From positions 1-15,650 of the forward strand of contig DYCW01000175.1 in the NCBI GenBank assembly GCA_019417865.1: a stretch of DNA of 15,650 nt, read 5' to 3'. Positions within the stretch are counted from its first letter, which is position 1. The number at the start of each line of letters is the position of its first letter. Made by a program: the position numbers and the translations under genes. Origin of the DNA: Ruminococcus sp. Lineage in GTDB: Bacteria > Bacillota > Clostridia > Oscillospirales > Ruminococcaceae. Of the stretch, positions 1 through 6,931 are shown in pieces. The notes beneath the pieces were generated by a model, which saw only the letters and a list, made by a program, of their open reading frames with translations, made no database searches and was not told where the DNA came from.

Positions 1-397
1 ACCAAACATAAGCTAAAACTTCGCCGCCAACATTCAGTTCACGGGCTTTCTTGTCTGTCATGATACCCTTAGAGGTAGAAACGATCGCAATGCCCAGACC
101 CTTTCTTACCTTCGGCATATCTGCACAGCTGGAATAAATCCGCAGACCCGGCTTAGAAACTCTGCGGAGACCGGTGATAACCGGTGCCTTGCTGTCTGTA
201 TATTTCAATGTAATTCTGATAATGCCCTGCTTGCCGTCTTCCACTACCTGAAAGCTCTTGATGTAGCCTTCGTCGAGAAGGATCTGCGTGATTGCCTTCT
301 TGACATTGGAAGCCGGAACGTCAACGGTGGCGTGCTTTGCGGAGCTCGCATTCCGAATTCTTGTCAGAATGTCTGCTATTGTATCAGTAATCTGCAT
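1..397 (-). CDS. rpsH: 30S ribosomal protein S8 (stop codon cut by window edge)
   Basis: S8 binds the central domain of 16S rRNA and is an early assembly protein of the small subunit. All 132 residues are visible, from MQITDTIADILTRIRNA to the conserved C-terminal ...GGEVLAYVW. The Trp codon lies at 2-4 and base 1 supplies the T of the stop, so only two stop bases are missing. Family signatures seen are the N-terminal DTIADILTRIRNA helix and the GLGIAIVSTSKGIMTDKKAR segment near residues 100-119. The ATG at 397 follows an AAAGGAGG site about 8 nt upstream. It sits 30 nt after rpsN, as usual in the spc part of the operon. Length is normal. In E. coli S8 is the autoregulator of spc; nothing in this window shows whether that applies here. 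Confidence 0.97.
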   Translation of the reverse strand, partial: MQITDTIADILTRIRNASSAKHATVDVPASNVKKAITQILLDEGYIKSFQVVEDGKQGIIRITLKYTDSKAPVITGLRRVSKPGLRIYSSCADMPKVRKGLGIAIVSTSKGIMTDKKARELNVGGEVLAYVW

Positions 398-427
398 ACC
401 AATGACCTCCTTTTCGTAATGCTTCTT

Positions 428-613
428 TTACCAGCTTGCTTTCTTAACGCCCGGAATCTTACCCTCATGTGCCAGATGTCTGAAGCAAACACGGCAAATG
501 CCGTATTTTCTCAGATACGCATGCGGTCTGCCGCAGAGCTTGCAGCGGGTGTAAGCTCTTGTGGAGAATTTGGGAGTCTTCTGCTGCTTTAATTTCATTG
601 CCTTCTTTGCCAT
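428..613 (-). CDS. rpsN: 30S ribosomal protein S14, type Z (zinc-binding)
   Basis: S14 is a small 16S rRNA-binding protein of the 30S head. This copy is the short 61-residue zinc form. Cys24/Cys27 (CKLC) and Cys40/Cys43 (CRVC) form a CxxC...CxxC zinc site, and the protein ends in the typical GKIPGVKKASW. An in-frame upstream extension to 649 exists. The start MAKKAMKLKQQ at 613 is chosen because a GGGAGG-type ribosome binding site lies just upstream and because it matches the family N terminus. The zinc-dependent form makes it a possible target of zinc-limitation paralogue replacement in relatives, but no paralogue or zinc-regulator site is visible here. It lies between rplE and rpsH. Confidence 0.96.
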   Translation of the reverse strand: MAKKAMKLKQQKTPKFSTRAYTRCKLCGRPHAYLRKYGICRVCFRHLAHEGKIPGVKKASW

Positions 614-629
614 GATCGTTCCTCCCTGC

Positions 630-1169
630 TTACTTAATGAACGGAGCACCGAGCAGTGTCAGCAGCTCCTTTGCTTCTTCATCGGTCTGTGCAGTGGTGA
701 TGAAGTTGATGTCCATCCCTCTAACCTTATCAATCTTATCGTATTCGATTTCCGGGAAGATCAGCTGTTCCTTCACACCAGTGGAATAGTTGCCCTTGCC
801 GTCGAACGAATTGCCGTTGATGCCTCTGAAGTCACGAACACGTGGGAAGCTGACATTAAACAGCTTGTAAACGAATTCATACATCTTTTCGCCACGCAGG
901 GTTACTTTTACGCCAATCGGCATCCCTTCCCGCAGCTTAAAGTTTGCAACAGATTTCTTTGCTCTGCAAACAACCGGCTTCTGTCCGGTAATAATGGACA
1001 GATCGTTCATGATTGCATCGATTACCTTTGCATTGTCCTTTGCCTCGCCAGCTGCCACATTGACAACCACCTTATCCAGCTTCGGAATCTGCATGACGTT
1101 CTTGTAACCGAATTTCTTCATCATTGCAGGAGCAACGGTGCTGTTATAATAATCTTTCAACGTAGACAT
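630..1169 (-). CDS. rplE: 50S ribosomal protein L5
   Basis: L5 binds 5S rRNA and sits in the central protuberance of the large subunit, contacting the P-site tRNA and S13. The 179-residue product has normal length. It carries the family signatures KVVVNVAAGEA (about residues 33-43), LREGMPIGVKVTLRG (79-93) and RDFRGINGNSFDGKGNYS (112-129), and ends in LLGAPFIK. The ATG at 1169 is preceded by AAAGGAGA. It follows rplX by 12 nt and precedes rpsN by 16 nt, so it is cotranscribed with both. Nothing in it is unusual. Confidence 0.97.
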   Translation of the reverse strand: MSTLKDYYNSTVAPAMMKKFGYKNVMQIPKLDKVVVNVAAGEAKDNAKVIDAIMNDLSIITGQKPVVCRAKKSVANFKLREGMPIGVKVTLRGEKMYEFVYKLFNVSFPRVRDFRGINGNSFDGKGNYSTGVKEQLIFPEIEYDKIDKVRGMDINFITTAQTDEEAKELLTLLGAPFIK

Positions 1170-1181
1170 ATCGTTTCTCCT

Positions 1182-1535
1182 TTACTCAAAAGATTTGCCG
1201 CACTTCTTGCAGACACGCAGCTTCTTGTCGCCTTCTACAACATGACCGATTCTGGTCGGCTTGCCGCACTTCGGGCAAACGAGCTGTACCTTGCTGGCAT
1301 ACAGAGCCCCTTCGGTTTCCACGATGCCGCCGCTCTGACCCATTCTGGTCGGCTTGACATGCTTTGTGATCTTGTTGAAGCCTTCTACGATAACCTTGCC
1401 TTCCTTCGGGCTGACAGCAACGACTTTGCCTTCGAGTCTGCCCTTGGACTTATCGGTTACGTCCTTGTACTGGTAAATATCCTTACCGGTCAGCAGTACG
1501 ACGGTGTCACCTGTTTTTACATGTACCTTACTCAT
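1182..1535 (-). CDS. rplX: 50S ribosomal protein L24
   Basis: L24 is an assembly-initiating 23S rRNA-binding protein near the exit tunnel. The 117-residue product has the KOW-type N terminus (VKTGDTVVLLTGKD), the conserved EGFNKITKHVKPT stretch (51-63) and a C-terminal ribbon with Cys87/Cys90 and Cys109/Cys112 (CPKCG...CKKCG) that could bind zinc. It is somewhat longer than the roughly 103 residues of Bacillus L24. The usual tight GKDKGK KOW turn is replaced by a longer YQYKDVTDKSKG insertion at about residues 21-32. That insertion is read directly from the sequence; its meaning is unknown. It lies 15 nt after rplN. Confidence 0.96.
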   Translation of the reverse strand: MSKVHVKTGDTVVLLTGKDIYQYKDVTDKSKGRLEGKVVAVSPKEGKVIVEGFNKITKHVKPTRMGQSGGIVETEGALYASKVQLVCPKCGKPTRIGHVVEGDKKLRVCKKCGKSFE

Positions 1536-1550
1536 TATGACACCTCCGAA

Positions 1551-1919
1551 TTAAAGTACTTCCGGTGCCAAGCTCAGGATCTTCATATAATCCTTATCAC
1601 GCAGCTCTCTGGCAACCGGCCCAAAGATACGAGTGCCCTTCGGGTTCTTGTCTTCCTTAATAATAACCGCAGCGTTTTCATCAAACCGAATGTAGGTGCC
1701 GTCTTCTCTCCGCAGGCCCTTTGCAGAGCGTACGATGACAGCCTTTACTACATCGCCCTTCTTTACAACGCCGCCGGGTGTTGCTTTCTTAACAGAAGCG
1801 ACTACGACATCACCAATGTTGGCATACCGTCTCCGGGTACCGCCCAGCACTCTGATGCACATCAGTTCTTTCGCACCGGTGTTGTCCGCAACCTTCAAAT
1901 ACGTTTGCATCTGAATCAC
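1551..1919 (-). CDS. rplN: 50S ribosomal protein L14 (GTG start)
   Basis: L14 binds 23S rRNA at the subunit interface and forms intersubunit bridges. The 122-residue protein carries the signatures KVADNTGAKELMCIRVLGG, RRYANIGDVVVASVKKATPGG (30-50) and IFGPVARELR (98-107). The start is taken as GTG at 1919, giving MIQMQTYLKV. AGGAGG lies 8 nt before it, whereas the internal ATG at 1910 would have a 17-nt spacing. Family members also start MIQ. The gene is separated from rpsQ by 62 nt, wide for this operon, and that gap holds a small hairpin. Confidence 0.96.
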   Translation of the reverse strand: MIQMQTYLKVADNTGAKELMCIRVLGGTRRRYANIGDVVVASVKKATPGGVVKKGDVVKAVIVRSAKGLRREDGTYIRFDENAAVIIKEDKNPKGTRIFGPVARELRDKDYMKILSLAPEVL

Positions 1920-1952
1920 AGCGAGTTCCTCCTTTCGGAAACGTCCCTCTCA

Positions 1953-1976
1953 GAACGAACCGTTTTTTCTTCGTTC
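1953..1976 (-). other. Hairpin between rpsQ and rplN
   Basis: In the operon transcript a 7-bp perfect stem (GAACGAA/TTCGTTC) with a 10-nt A-rich loop lies in the 62-nt rpsQ-rplN gap, about 20 nt upstream of the rplN ribosome binding site. No U-run follows, so it is not a terminator. It could be a processing or mRNA-stability element. The structure is seen in the sequence; any role is inference. Confidence 0.45.
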
Positions 1977-1981
1977 GTCAA

Positions 1982-2239
1982 TTACTTAGCCTTTTCGATG
2001 ATTTCCACAACACGCCATCTCTTGTCCTTGGACAGCGGACGAGTTTCCATCACTTCTACACGATCGCCAATCTTGCAGGCATTGTTTTCATCATGTGCCT
2101 TGAGGCGAACAGTTCTCTTCACAATCTTCTTGTAAAGTGGGTGTTTTACATTGTCGACGATTGCTACAACGACTGTCTTATCCATCTTGTCGCTAACCAC
2201 TCTGCCGACTCTGGTTTTTCTCAAATTTCTCTCAGCCAC
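1982..2239 (-). CDS. rpsQ: 30S ribosomal protein S17
   Basis: S17 is an OB-fold primary binding protein of the 16S rRNA 5' domain. The 85-residue protein starts MAERNLRKTRVGRVVSDKMDKT and carries the S17 signature GDRVEVMETRPLSKDKRW (58-75). Length is normal. It starts 15 nt after rpmC, with an AGGAGG-type ribosome binding site in the gap. No unusual feature was seen. Confidence 0.97.
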   Translation of the reverse strand: MAERNLRKTRVGRVVSDKMDKTVVVAIVDNVKHPLYKKIVKRTVRLKAHDENNACKIGDRVEVMETRPLSKDKRWRVVEIIEKAK

Positions 2240-2254
2240 TGTAAAGCCCTCCTC

Positions 2255-2458
2255 TTAGTGTTGTGCCGACTGAAGTTCCGCAGCACGGAGTGCAGTCTTA
2301 ACACGGGCAATATCCTTCTTTACTGCCTTGATGCGAGCTGTATTTTCAAGCTGATTTGCAGCAAGCTGAAAGCGAAGTGCAAACAGTTCTTCCTTCAGGT
2401 CAACCAGCTTTTCATTCAGTTCATCCACCGGCATTGCTTTTACTTCTGCTGCTTTCAT
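2255..2458 (-). CDS. rpmC: 50S ribosomal protein L29
   Basis: L29 is a small helical protein near the tunnel exit that contributes to the docking site for SRP and trigger factor. The 67-residue product is the usual two-helix hairpin, with the conserved LKEELFALRFQLAANQLENT core followed by a basic RIKAVKKDIARVKT helix. The ATG overlaps the rplP stop as ATGA (2455-2458), and its ribosome binding site GAAGGAGG lies inside the end of rplP. The two genes are therefore translationally coupled. Confidence 0.96.
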   Translation of the reverse strand: MKAAEVKAMPVDELNEKLVDLKEELFALRFQLAANQLENTARIKAVKKDIARVKTALRAAELQSAQH

Positions 2459-2877
2459 GCCTGCTCGCCTCCTTCAGCCTTTACAAACTTACACTTAATT
2501 GGCAGCTTATGCATCGCAAGACGCATTGCTTCTCTTGCAGTTTCTTCCGGCACGCCAGCGATTTCAAACATCACTCTGCCTGGCTTTACCACTGCTACCC
2601 AGTATTCCGGAGCACCTTTACCGGAACCCATTCTGGTGCCGGCTGGCTTCTTGGTAACTGGCTTATCTGGGAAAATTTTAATCCAAACCTGACCGCCACG
2701 CTTGATATAACGTGTCATTGCGATACGGGCTGATTCAATCTGATTAGAGGTGATCCATGCCGGCTCCAGAGCCTGCAGACCATATTCACCGTTGCTGACA
2801 GTAGAGCCTCTGTAAGCCTTACCTGTCATCCGTCCTCTGTGTACACGACGGTATTTCACTCTCTTCGGAAGCAGCAT
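2455..2877 (-). CDS. rplP: 50S ribosomal protein L16
   Basis: L16 organises the tRNA-binding region of the 50S subunit and is essential for late assembly. The 140-residue protein begins MLLPKRVKYRRVHRGRMTGKA and carries the signatures WITSNQIESARIAMTRYIKRGG (about 41-62) and RMGSGKGAPEYWVA (82-95). The start overlaps the rpsC stop by one base (TAATG), and AAGGAGG lies 9 nt upstream within the end of rpsC. It is coupled to both neighbours. Length and sequence are typical. Confidence 0.97.
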   Translation of the reverse strand: MLLPKRVKYRRVHRGRMTGKAYRGSTVSNGEYGLQALEPAWITSNQIESARIAMTRYIKRGGQVWIKIFPDKPVTKKPAGTRMGSGKGAPEYWVAVVKPGRVMFEIAGVPEETAREAMRLAMHKLPIKCKFVKAEGGEQA

Positions 2878-3668
2878 TACTGTTTACCTCCTTCTCTTTT
2901 TTCGCCACGACGGAAGCCACCGTTTCTGCGATCCCCGTTCCGGTTGTCACGACGTCTTCTGTCGTCTCTGCCGCCACGGTTGTTGTCACGGGACTTTCTC
3001 TCTACCTTTTCTCTCTGCTCAGCCGCTCTTGCAGCATCGCCCTTGAGCACTTCGCCCTTATAGATCCAAACCTTTACGCCCAGACGACCATACGTGGTAT
3101 GTGCTTCTGCCGTACCATAGTCGATATCTGCACGAATGGTCTGCAGCGGGATAGTACCCTCGTGATAGCTCTCGGAGCGTGCAATTTCTGCACCGCCCAA
3201 ACGACCGGAAACCTTTGTCTTGATGCCCTTTGCACCCAGACGCATGGAACGACCGATTGCCTGCTTCATGGCACGGCGGAAGGAAATTCTGTTTTCCAGA
3301 TCCAGTGCAATCTTTTCTGCAACAAGCTGTGCATCCATATCCGGCTGCTTTACTTCAACGATGTTGACATAAACCTGCTTATTCATCATCTTTTCCAACT
3401 GTGTGCGAAGCTTTTCGATCTCTGCACCGCCACGGCCGATTACGATACCCGGCTTTGCACAGTGGATGTGGATTCTTACCTTATCTGCAAACCGCTCAAT
3501 TTCAATCTTCGGAACACCTGCTGCATACAGATTCTTCTTAATAAACTTCCGAACGTTGAAGTCTTCTACCAGCGTATCGCCGAAGTCAGCCTTGTTCGCA
3601 AACCAGCGAGAATCCCAATCTTTAATCACACCGACACGGAGACCGTGCGGATTAACCTTCTGGCCCAT
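2877..3668 (-). CDS. rpsC: 30S ribosomal protein S3 with long Arg/Gly-rich C-terminal tail
   Basis: S3 lines the mRNA entry channel of the 30S subunit. The product has 263 residues: an N-terminal domain, a KH domain with the GIVIGRGG loop at 74-81, and the C-terminal S3 domain with GRLGGAEIARSE (155-166) ending at about VWIYKGEVL (200-208). After that comes a tail of roughly 50 residues (211-263) that becomes almost entirely Arg, Asn, Asp, Gly and Lys. E. coli S3 is 233 and Bacillus S3 about 218 residues, so the tail is an extension. Such low-complexity basic tails occur in some Clostridia; here it probably contacts mRNA or rRNA (inference). The ATG at 3668 has an AAGGAGG site upstream in the rplV-rpsC gap. 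Confidence 0.97.
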   Translation of the reverse strand: MGQKVNPHGLRVGVIKDWDSRWFANKADFGDTLVEDFNVRKFIKKNLYAAGVPKIEIERFADKVRIHIHCAKPGIVIGRGGAEIEKLRTQLEKMMNKQVYVNIVEVKQPDMDAQLVAEKIALDLENRISFRRAMKQAIGRSMRLGAKGIKTKVSGRLGGAEIARSESYHEGTIPLQTIRADIDYGTAEAHTTYGRLGVKVWIYKGEVLKGDAARAAEQREKVERKSRDNNRGGRDDRRRRDNRNGDRRNGGFRRGEKREGGKQ

Positions 3669-3686
3669 ATTTTAACCTCCTTGGGA

Positions 3687-4022
3687 TTATTCTTCTTCTT
3701 TCAGAACAATGGTGATATGCGACGTTCTCTTATAAATCCGAAACGCTCTGCCCTGTGCTCTCGGCTGAATCCGCTTCATAATCGGACCCGGTGTTGCATA
3801 GCATTCGGCAACGTAAAGTGCATCCTTGTTCATACTGAAATTGTTTTCTGCATTTGCCATAGCGGACTTCAAAAGCTTTTCCAGAATCGGGCTTGCTGCT
3901 TTCGGTGTGAGGTCCAAGGTTGCCAGTGCAACATCCACCGGCTTATTTCTGATCAGATCCAGAACGATCTGTACTTTTCTCGGAGAAATGCGAGCATTTC
4001 TCAAATATGCTCTTGCTTCCAT
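3687..4022 (-). CDS. rplV: 50S ribosomal protein L22
   Basis: L22 extends a beta hairpin into the peptide exit tunnel, where it forms part of the constriction. The 111-residue protein starts MEARAYLRNARISPRKVQIV. The tunnel hairpin is at about 82-106, with the tip sequence PRAQGRA at 87-93. The open frame extends to a TTG at 4040, but the ATG at 4022 is chosen: AAGGAGG lies 7 nt before it, and L22 proteins begin at this point. It sits between rpsS and rpsC with short gaps. Confidence 0.96.
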   Translation of the reverse strand: MEARAYLRNARISPRKVQIVLDLIRNKPVDVALATLDLTPKAASPILEKLLKSAMANAENNFSMNKDALYVAECYATPGPIMKRIQPRAQGRAFRIYKRTSHITIVLKEEE

Positions 4023-4042
4023 TTGAACGCCTCCTTCCAAAA

Positions 4043-4327
4043 TTACTTCTTGCCGTTATTTGAAGTCTTCGAACCGGCATGACCCTTAAAGGTTCTGGTC
4101 GGTGCAAACTCGCCGAGCTTATGACCTACCATATCTTCTGTCACATAAACCGGAACATGCTTGCGGCCATCATGCACTGCAAAGGTATGTCCGACAAAGT
4201 CAGGGAAAATTGTGGAAGACCGGCTCCAAGTTTTGAGAACTTTCTTCTCACCGGTTTCGTTCATTGCCTGTACTCTCTTCAACAGGACTTCCTGGACAAA
4301 AGGTCCCTTTTTAATACTTCTGCTCAT
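4043..4327 (-). CDS. rpsS: 30S ribosomal protein S19
   Basis: S19 is a 30S head protein that pairs with S13 near the A site. The 94-residue protein begins MSRSIKKGPFVQEVLLKRV and contains the family core KTWSRSSTIFPDFVGHTFAVHDG and HKLGEFAPTRTFKGH. Length is normal. The ATG at 4327 has AGGAGG 8 nt upstream. It follows rplB by 20 nt and precedes rplV by 20 nt. Confidence 0.97.
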   Translation of the reverse strand: MSRSIKKGPFVQEVLLKRVQAMNETGEKKVLKTWSRSSTIFPDFVGHTFAVHDGRKHVPVYVTEDMVGHKLGEFAPTRTFKGHAGSKTSNNGKK

Positions 4328-4347
4328 GAAATGCTCCTCCTTTCCCC

Positions 4348-5181
4348 TTACTTGCCGTTACGACGCTTTACGATATATTTATCAGAAGCCTTGTGTTTCT
4401 TTCTGGTCTTGTAACCCAGAGCCGGTTTACCCCAAGGTGTAACAGGTCCCGGACGACCAACTGGCGACTTACCTTCACCACCGCCGTGTGGGTGATCATT
4501 CGGGTTCATAACAGAACCTCTGACGGTCGGTCTCCAGCCCTTGTGCCGCATACGACCTGCTTTACCGTAGTTTACATTCTCGTGATCCACATTGGAAACC
4601 TGGCCAATGGAAGCACGGCACAGAATGGAAACCTTCCGCATTTCGCCGGACGGCAGACGAACCAGTGCAAATGCACCTTCCTTACCCATCAGCTGAGCGG
4701 TGTTGCCAGCACTTCTAACCAACTGTGCACCCTTGCCCGGGTAAAGTTCAATGGCATGAATGAACGTACCAACCGGAATATCTGCCAGTGCCAATGCACA
4801 GCCCGGCTTGATGTCAGCATCAGAACCAGAGCGAACCACATCGCCCACCTTCAGACCTTCCGGAGCGAGGATATAACGCTTTTCGCCGTCTTCATACTGT
4901 ACCAGTGCAATAAATGCACTTCTGTTCGGATCGTATTCCAGTGTCAGAACCGTTGCATTCATAGCATCCTTGTTCCGCTTGAAATCAACCAAACGATACT
5001 TTCTTCTATTCCCGCCGCCTCTGTGACGAACGGTAATTCTACCATAGCTGTTACGACCCGCATTCTTCTTCAGCGGTTCCAGCAAGCTCTTTTCCGGTGC
5101 AACCTTGGACAGTCCGGAGTAATCGGTCACTGTCATCCCTCTGCGGGACGGGGTTGTCGGCTTATAGCTCTTAATAGCCAT
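4348..5181 (-). CDS. rplB: 50S ribosomal protein L2
   Basis: L2 is one of the most conserved large-subunit proteins, required for subunit association and peptidyl-transferase centre assembly. The 277-residue protein has RHRGGGNRRKYR (53-64), the SH3-like RNA-binding core, and the signature MNPNDHPHGGGEGK (225-238), in which His230 corresponds to the functionally important His229 of E. coli. It ends in a basic KTRKKHKASDKYIVKRRNGK tail. The ATG at 5181 follows a GAGGAG site. The 69-nt gap from rplW contains two small hairpins. Confidence 0.97.
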   Translation of the reverse strand: MAIKSYKPTTPSRRGMTVTDYSGLSKVAPEKSLLEPLKKNAGRNSYGRITVRHRGGGNRRKYRLVDFKRNKDAMNATVLTLEYDPNRSAFIALVQYEDGEKRYILAPEGLKVGDVVRSGSDADIKPGCALALADIPVGTFIHAIELYPGKGAQLVRSAGNTAQLMGKEGAFALVRLPSGEMRKVSILCRASIGQVSNVDHENVNYGKAGRMRHKGWRPTVRGSVMNPNDHPHGGGEGKSPVGRPGPVTPWGKPALGYKTRKKHKASDKYIVKRRNGK

Positions 5182-5194
5182 TTATTTCACTCCT

Positions 5195-5224
5195 CAAATG
5201 CTCATTTGCGGGAGCACGACTCCC
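5195..5224 (-). other. Two tandem hairpins before rplB
   Basis: The rplW-rplB gap holds, in transcript order, GGGAG/CTCCC (5-bp stem, 5-nt loop; 5210-5224) and then CAAATG/CATTTG (5195-5208). The second ends directly next to the rplB ribosome binding site. There is no U-run, so termination is unlikely. They may tune rplB translation or RNA processing (inference). Confidence 0.35.
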
Positions 5225-5250
5225 ATACTGTTCTCAGTCAACTGCCGAGA

Positions 5251-5577
5251 TTAAAACATCCCATCAAAGAATTCAATCGAACCCTTCAGCTTCTTGCCAT
5301 CCTTGCCAGTCTTTGTGGTCTCCGGATTGATGGTGATGATTGTCTTCTTATAATCTGCCTTCTTGCCAACGAAGCGGCCAACCCGCTTTGCCTTACCAGT
5401 GCAGTTTATGGTATTTACCTTGACAACCTCTACATGGAAGAGGACTTCGGCAGCCTGTGCAATTTCGATCTTGTTTGCATCCTTGGCAACCTGGAACGTG
5501 TACTTGCTTTCCTGCATGTTATCCACGCTCTGCTCGGTGATCATCGGCTTCAGAATAATATCCTGCGGTGCTTTCAC
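5251..5577 (-). CDS. rplW: 50S ribosomal protein L23 (GTG start)
   Basis: L23 is at the tunnel exit and is the main docking point for trigger factor and SRP. The 108-residue protein starts MKAPQDIILKPMITEQSVDNM, carries KYTFQVAKDANKIEIAQAAE, and has the basic TGKAKRVGRFVGKKADYKK extension loop. The GTG start overlaps the rplD stop as GTGA (5574-5577), with AGGAGG 10 nt upstream inside rplD. Homology at the first residues supports this start. Translation is probably coupled to rplD. Confidence 0.96.
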   Translation of the reverse strand: MKAPQDIILKPMITEQSVDNMQESKYTFQVAKDANKIEIAQAAEVLFHVEVVKVNTINCTGKAKRVGRFVGKKADYKKTIITINPETTKTGKDGKKLKGSIEFFDGMF

Positions 5578-6200
5578 TTTGCATACACCTCCTCAATTTT
5601 TGCCACAGCATCCTTGGACACGATAAACTTATCGTGGTGCAGAATGTCGTATACATTCAGTGTGTTGCAAGCAGCTGTCTTTACGCCCGGGATATTTGCT
5701 GCACTCTTTACCAGCTTTTCATCCTTTTCAGCAGTTACCAACATCGCCTTGCTGTCCACATTCAGTGCTTTCAGCATTGCAACAACTGTCTTAGTTTTAT
5801 AACTATCTGCTGTCAAACCGTCCACAACAATCAGGTTGCTGTCCAGCAGTTTTGTGGAAAGTGCGGACTTCATTGCGAGTTTCCGCAGTTTCTTATTCAA
5901 TCTATAACGATAATCTCTCGGCTTCGGACCAAGTGCCACACCGCCGTGTGTCCACTGTGGTGCACGGATAGAACCCTGTCTTGCATGACCGGTACCCTTC
6001 TGTCTCCATGGCTTTCTGCCGCCGCCCCGAACCTCAGAACGAGTCAGAGTAGACTGTGTACCCTGCCGCTGATTGGCAAGATAATTCACAACCATGGCAT
6101 GCATTGCGGATTCATTCGGCGTAATTCCGAACACAGCATCTGCAAGCTCGATTTCCGAAACCTGCTGGCCTGTCATATCAAAAACTGAAACTTTTGCCAT
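5574..6200 (-). CDS. rplD: 50S ribosomal protein L4
   Basis: L4 binds 23S rRNA domain I, and its long loop reaches the exit tunnel opposite L22. The 208-residue protein has the tunnel loop RSEVRGGGRKPWRQKGTGHA (54-73), followed by RQGSIRAPQWTHGGVALGPKPRDY (74-97) and the conserved helical part KKLRKLAMKSALS. Length is normal. In gammaproteobacteria L4 autoregulates the S10 operon through the leader RNA. The leader upstream of rpsJ here is also structured, but whether L4 acts on it is unknown. It is 18 nt after rplC and overlaps rplW by 4 nt. Confidence 0.97.
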   Translation of the reverse strand: MAKVSVFDMTGQQVSEIELADAVFGITPNESAMHAMVVNYLANQRQGTQSTLTRSEVRGGGRKPWRQKGTGHARQGSIRAPQWTHGGVALGPKPRDYRYRLNKKLRKLAMKSALSTKLLDSNLIVVDGLTADSYKTKTVVAMLKALNVDSKAMLVTAEKDEKLVKSAANIPGVKTAACNTLNVYDILHHDKFIVSKDAVAKIEEVYAK

Positions 6201-6218
6201 TTGTGTTGCCCCCTTCCT

Positions 6219-6851
6219 TTACGCCTTTACGCTGTCAACAATGGCAACGATGCCGCCCTTCGGGCCTGGGATCGCACCCTTGACTGCGATGAGATTGTTT
6301 TCCACATCAATCTTTACAATTTCCAGATTCTGTACTGTTACAGATTCTGCACCCATGTGACCTGGCATCCCCTTGCCCTTATAAATACGAGACGGGGAAG
6401 AACAAGCACCCATGGAACCAGCCTGTCTGTGTACCGGACCAGTACCGTGTGTTTCCTTCAGTCTGTGCTGGTTGTGCCGCTTAATCGCACCTGCAAAACC
6501 CTTACCCTTGCTGGTACCGCTGACATCCACACTGTCACCGACTGCAAATGTATCTGCCTTTACAACGCTGCCCACTTCCAAAGCATCGCTGTTTTCCAGG
6601 CGAAATTCCTTCAATGTTTTCTTTGGAGCAACGTCTGCCTTTGCAAAGTGTCCCTTCATTGGCTTGTTGAGTCTCTGCGGCTTGACATCGCCGTAGCCCA
6701 TCTGTACTGCTGCATAGCCGTCATTTTTCACTGTCTTCTTCTGTACGATCACGCACGGGCCAGCTTCCACAACGGTAACCGGAATGACTTTGCCATTTTC
6801 ATCAAAAATCTGTGTCATACCGATTTTTTTACCGATAATTGCCTTTTGCAT
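6219..6851 (-). CDS. rplC: 50S ribosomal protein L3
   Basis: L3 initiates 50S assembly, and its central extension reaches the peptidyl-transferase centre. The 210-residue protein starts MQKAIIGKKIGMTQIF, carries the L3 signature FAKADVAPKKTLKEFR (69-84), and the central extension from about 113 to 168, including GTSKGKGFAGAIKRH and RIYKGKGMPGHMG. The ATG at 6851 has AGGAGG about 10 nt upstream. The 80-nt gap to rpsJ contains a hairpin. Confidence 0.97.
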   Translation of the reverse strand: MQKAIIGKKIGMTQIFDENGKVIPVTVVEAGPCVIVQKKTVKNDGYAAVQMGYGDVKPQRLNKPMKGHFAKADVAPKKTLKEFRLENSDALEVGSVVKADTFAVGDSVDVSGTSKGKGFAGAIKRHNQHRLKETHGTGPVHRQAGSMGACSSPSRIYKGKGMPGHMGAESVTVQNLEIVKIDVENNLIAVKGAIPGPKGGIVAIVDSVKA

Positions 6852-6902
6852 TTTTGCATTTCCTCCTGTTGGTTATTGGTTGACCTTACATCAACTTGAC
6901 CG

Positions 6903-6922
6903 GACAACATTCTTGTGTTGTC
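6903..6922 (-). other. Hairpin between rpsJ and rplC
   Basis: A 7-bp stem (GACAACA/TGTTGTC) with a 6-nt loop lies just downstream of the rpsJ stop in the operon transcript. No U-run follows. It may be a processing or stability element (inference). Confidence 0.4.
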
Positions 6923-6931
6923 TGTTGGAAC

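Noticed and set aside
561..2135. Long plus-strand open frame (524 codons) antisense to rplE, rplX, rplN and rpsQ
   Set aside because: It crosses four certain ribosomal genes and their gaps, has no ribosome binding site and no recognisable protein features. Strong codon bias in the ribosomal genes leaves the opposite strand poor in stops.
4393..5802. Long plus-strand open frame (469 codons) antisense to rplB, rplW and rplD
   Set aside because: Same cause: antisense shadow of highly biased genes, with no start signal or protein motif.
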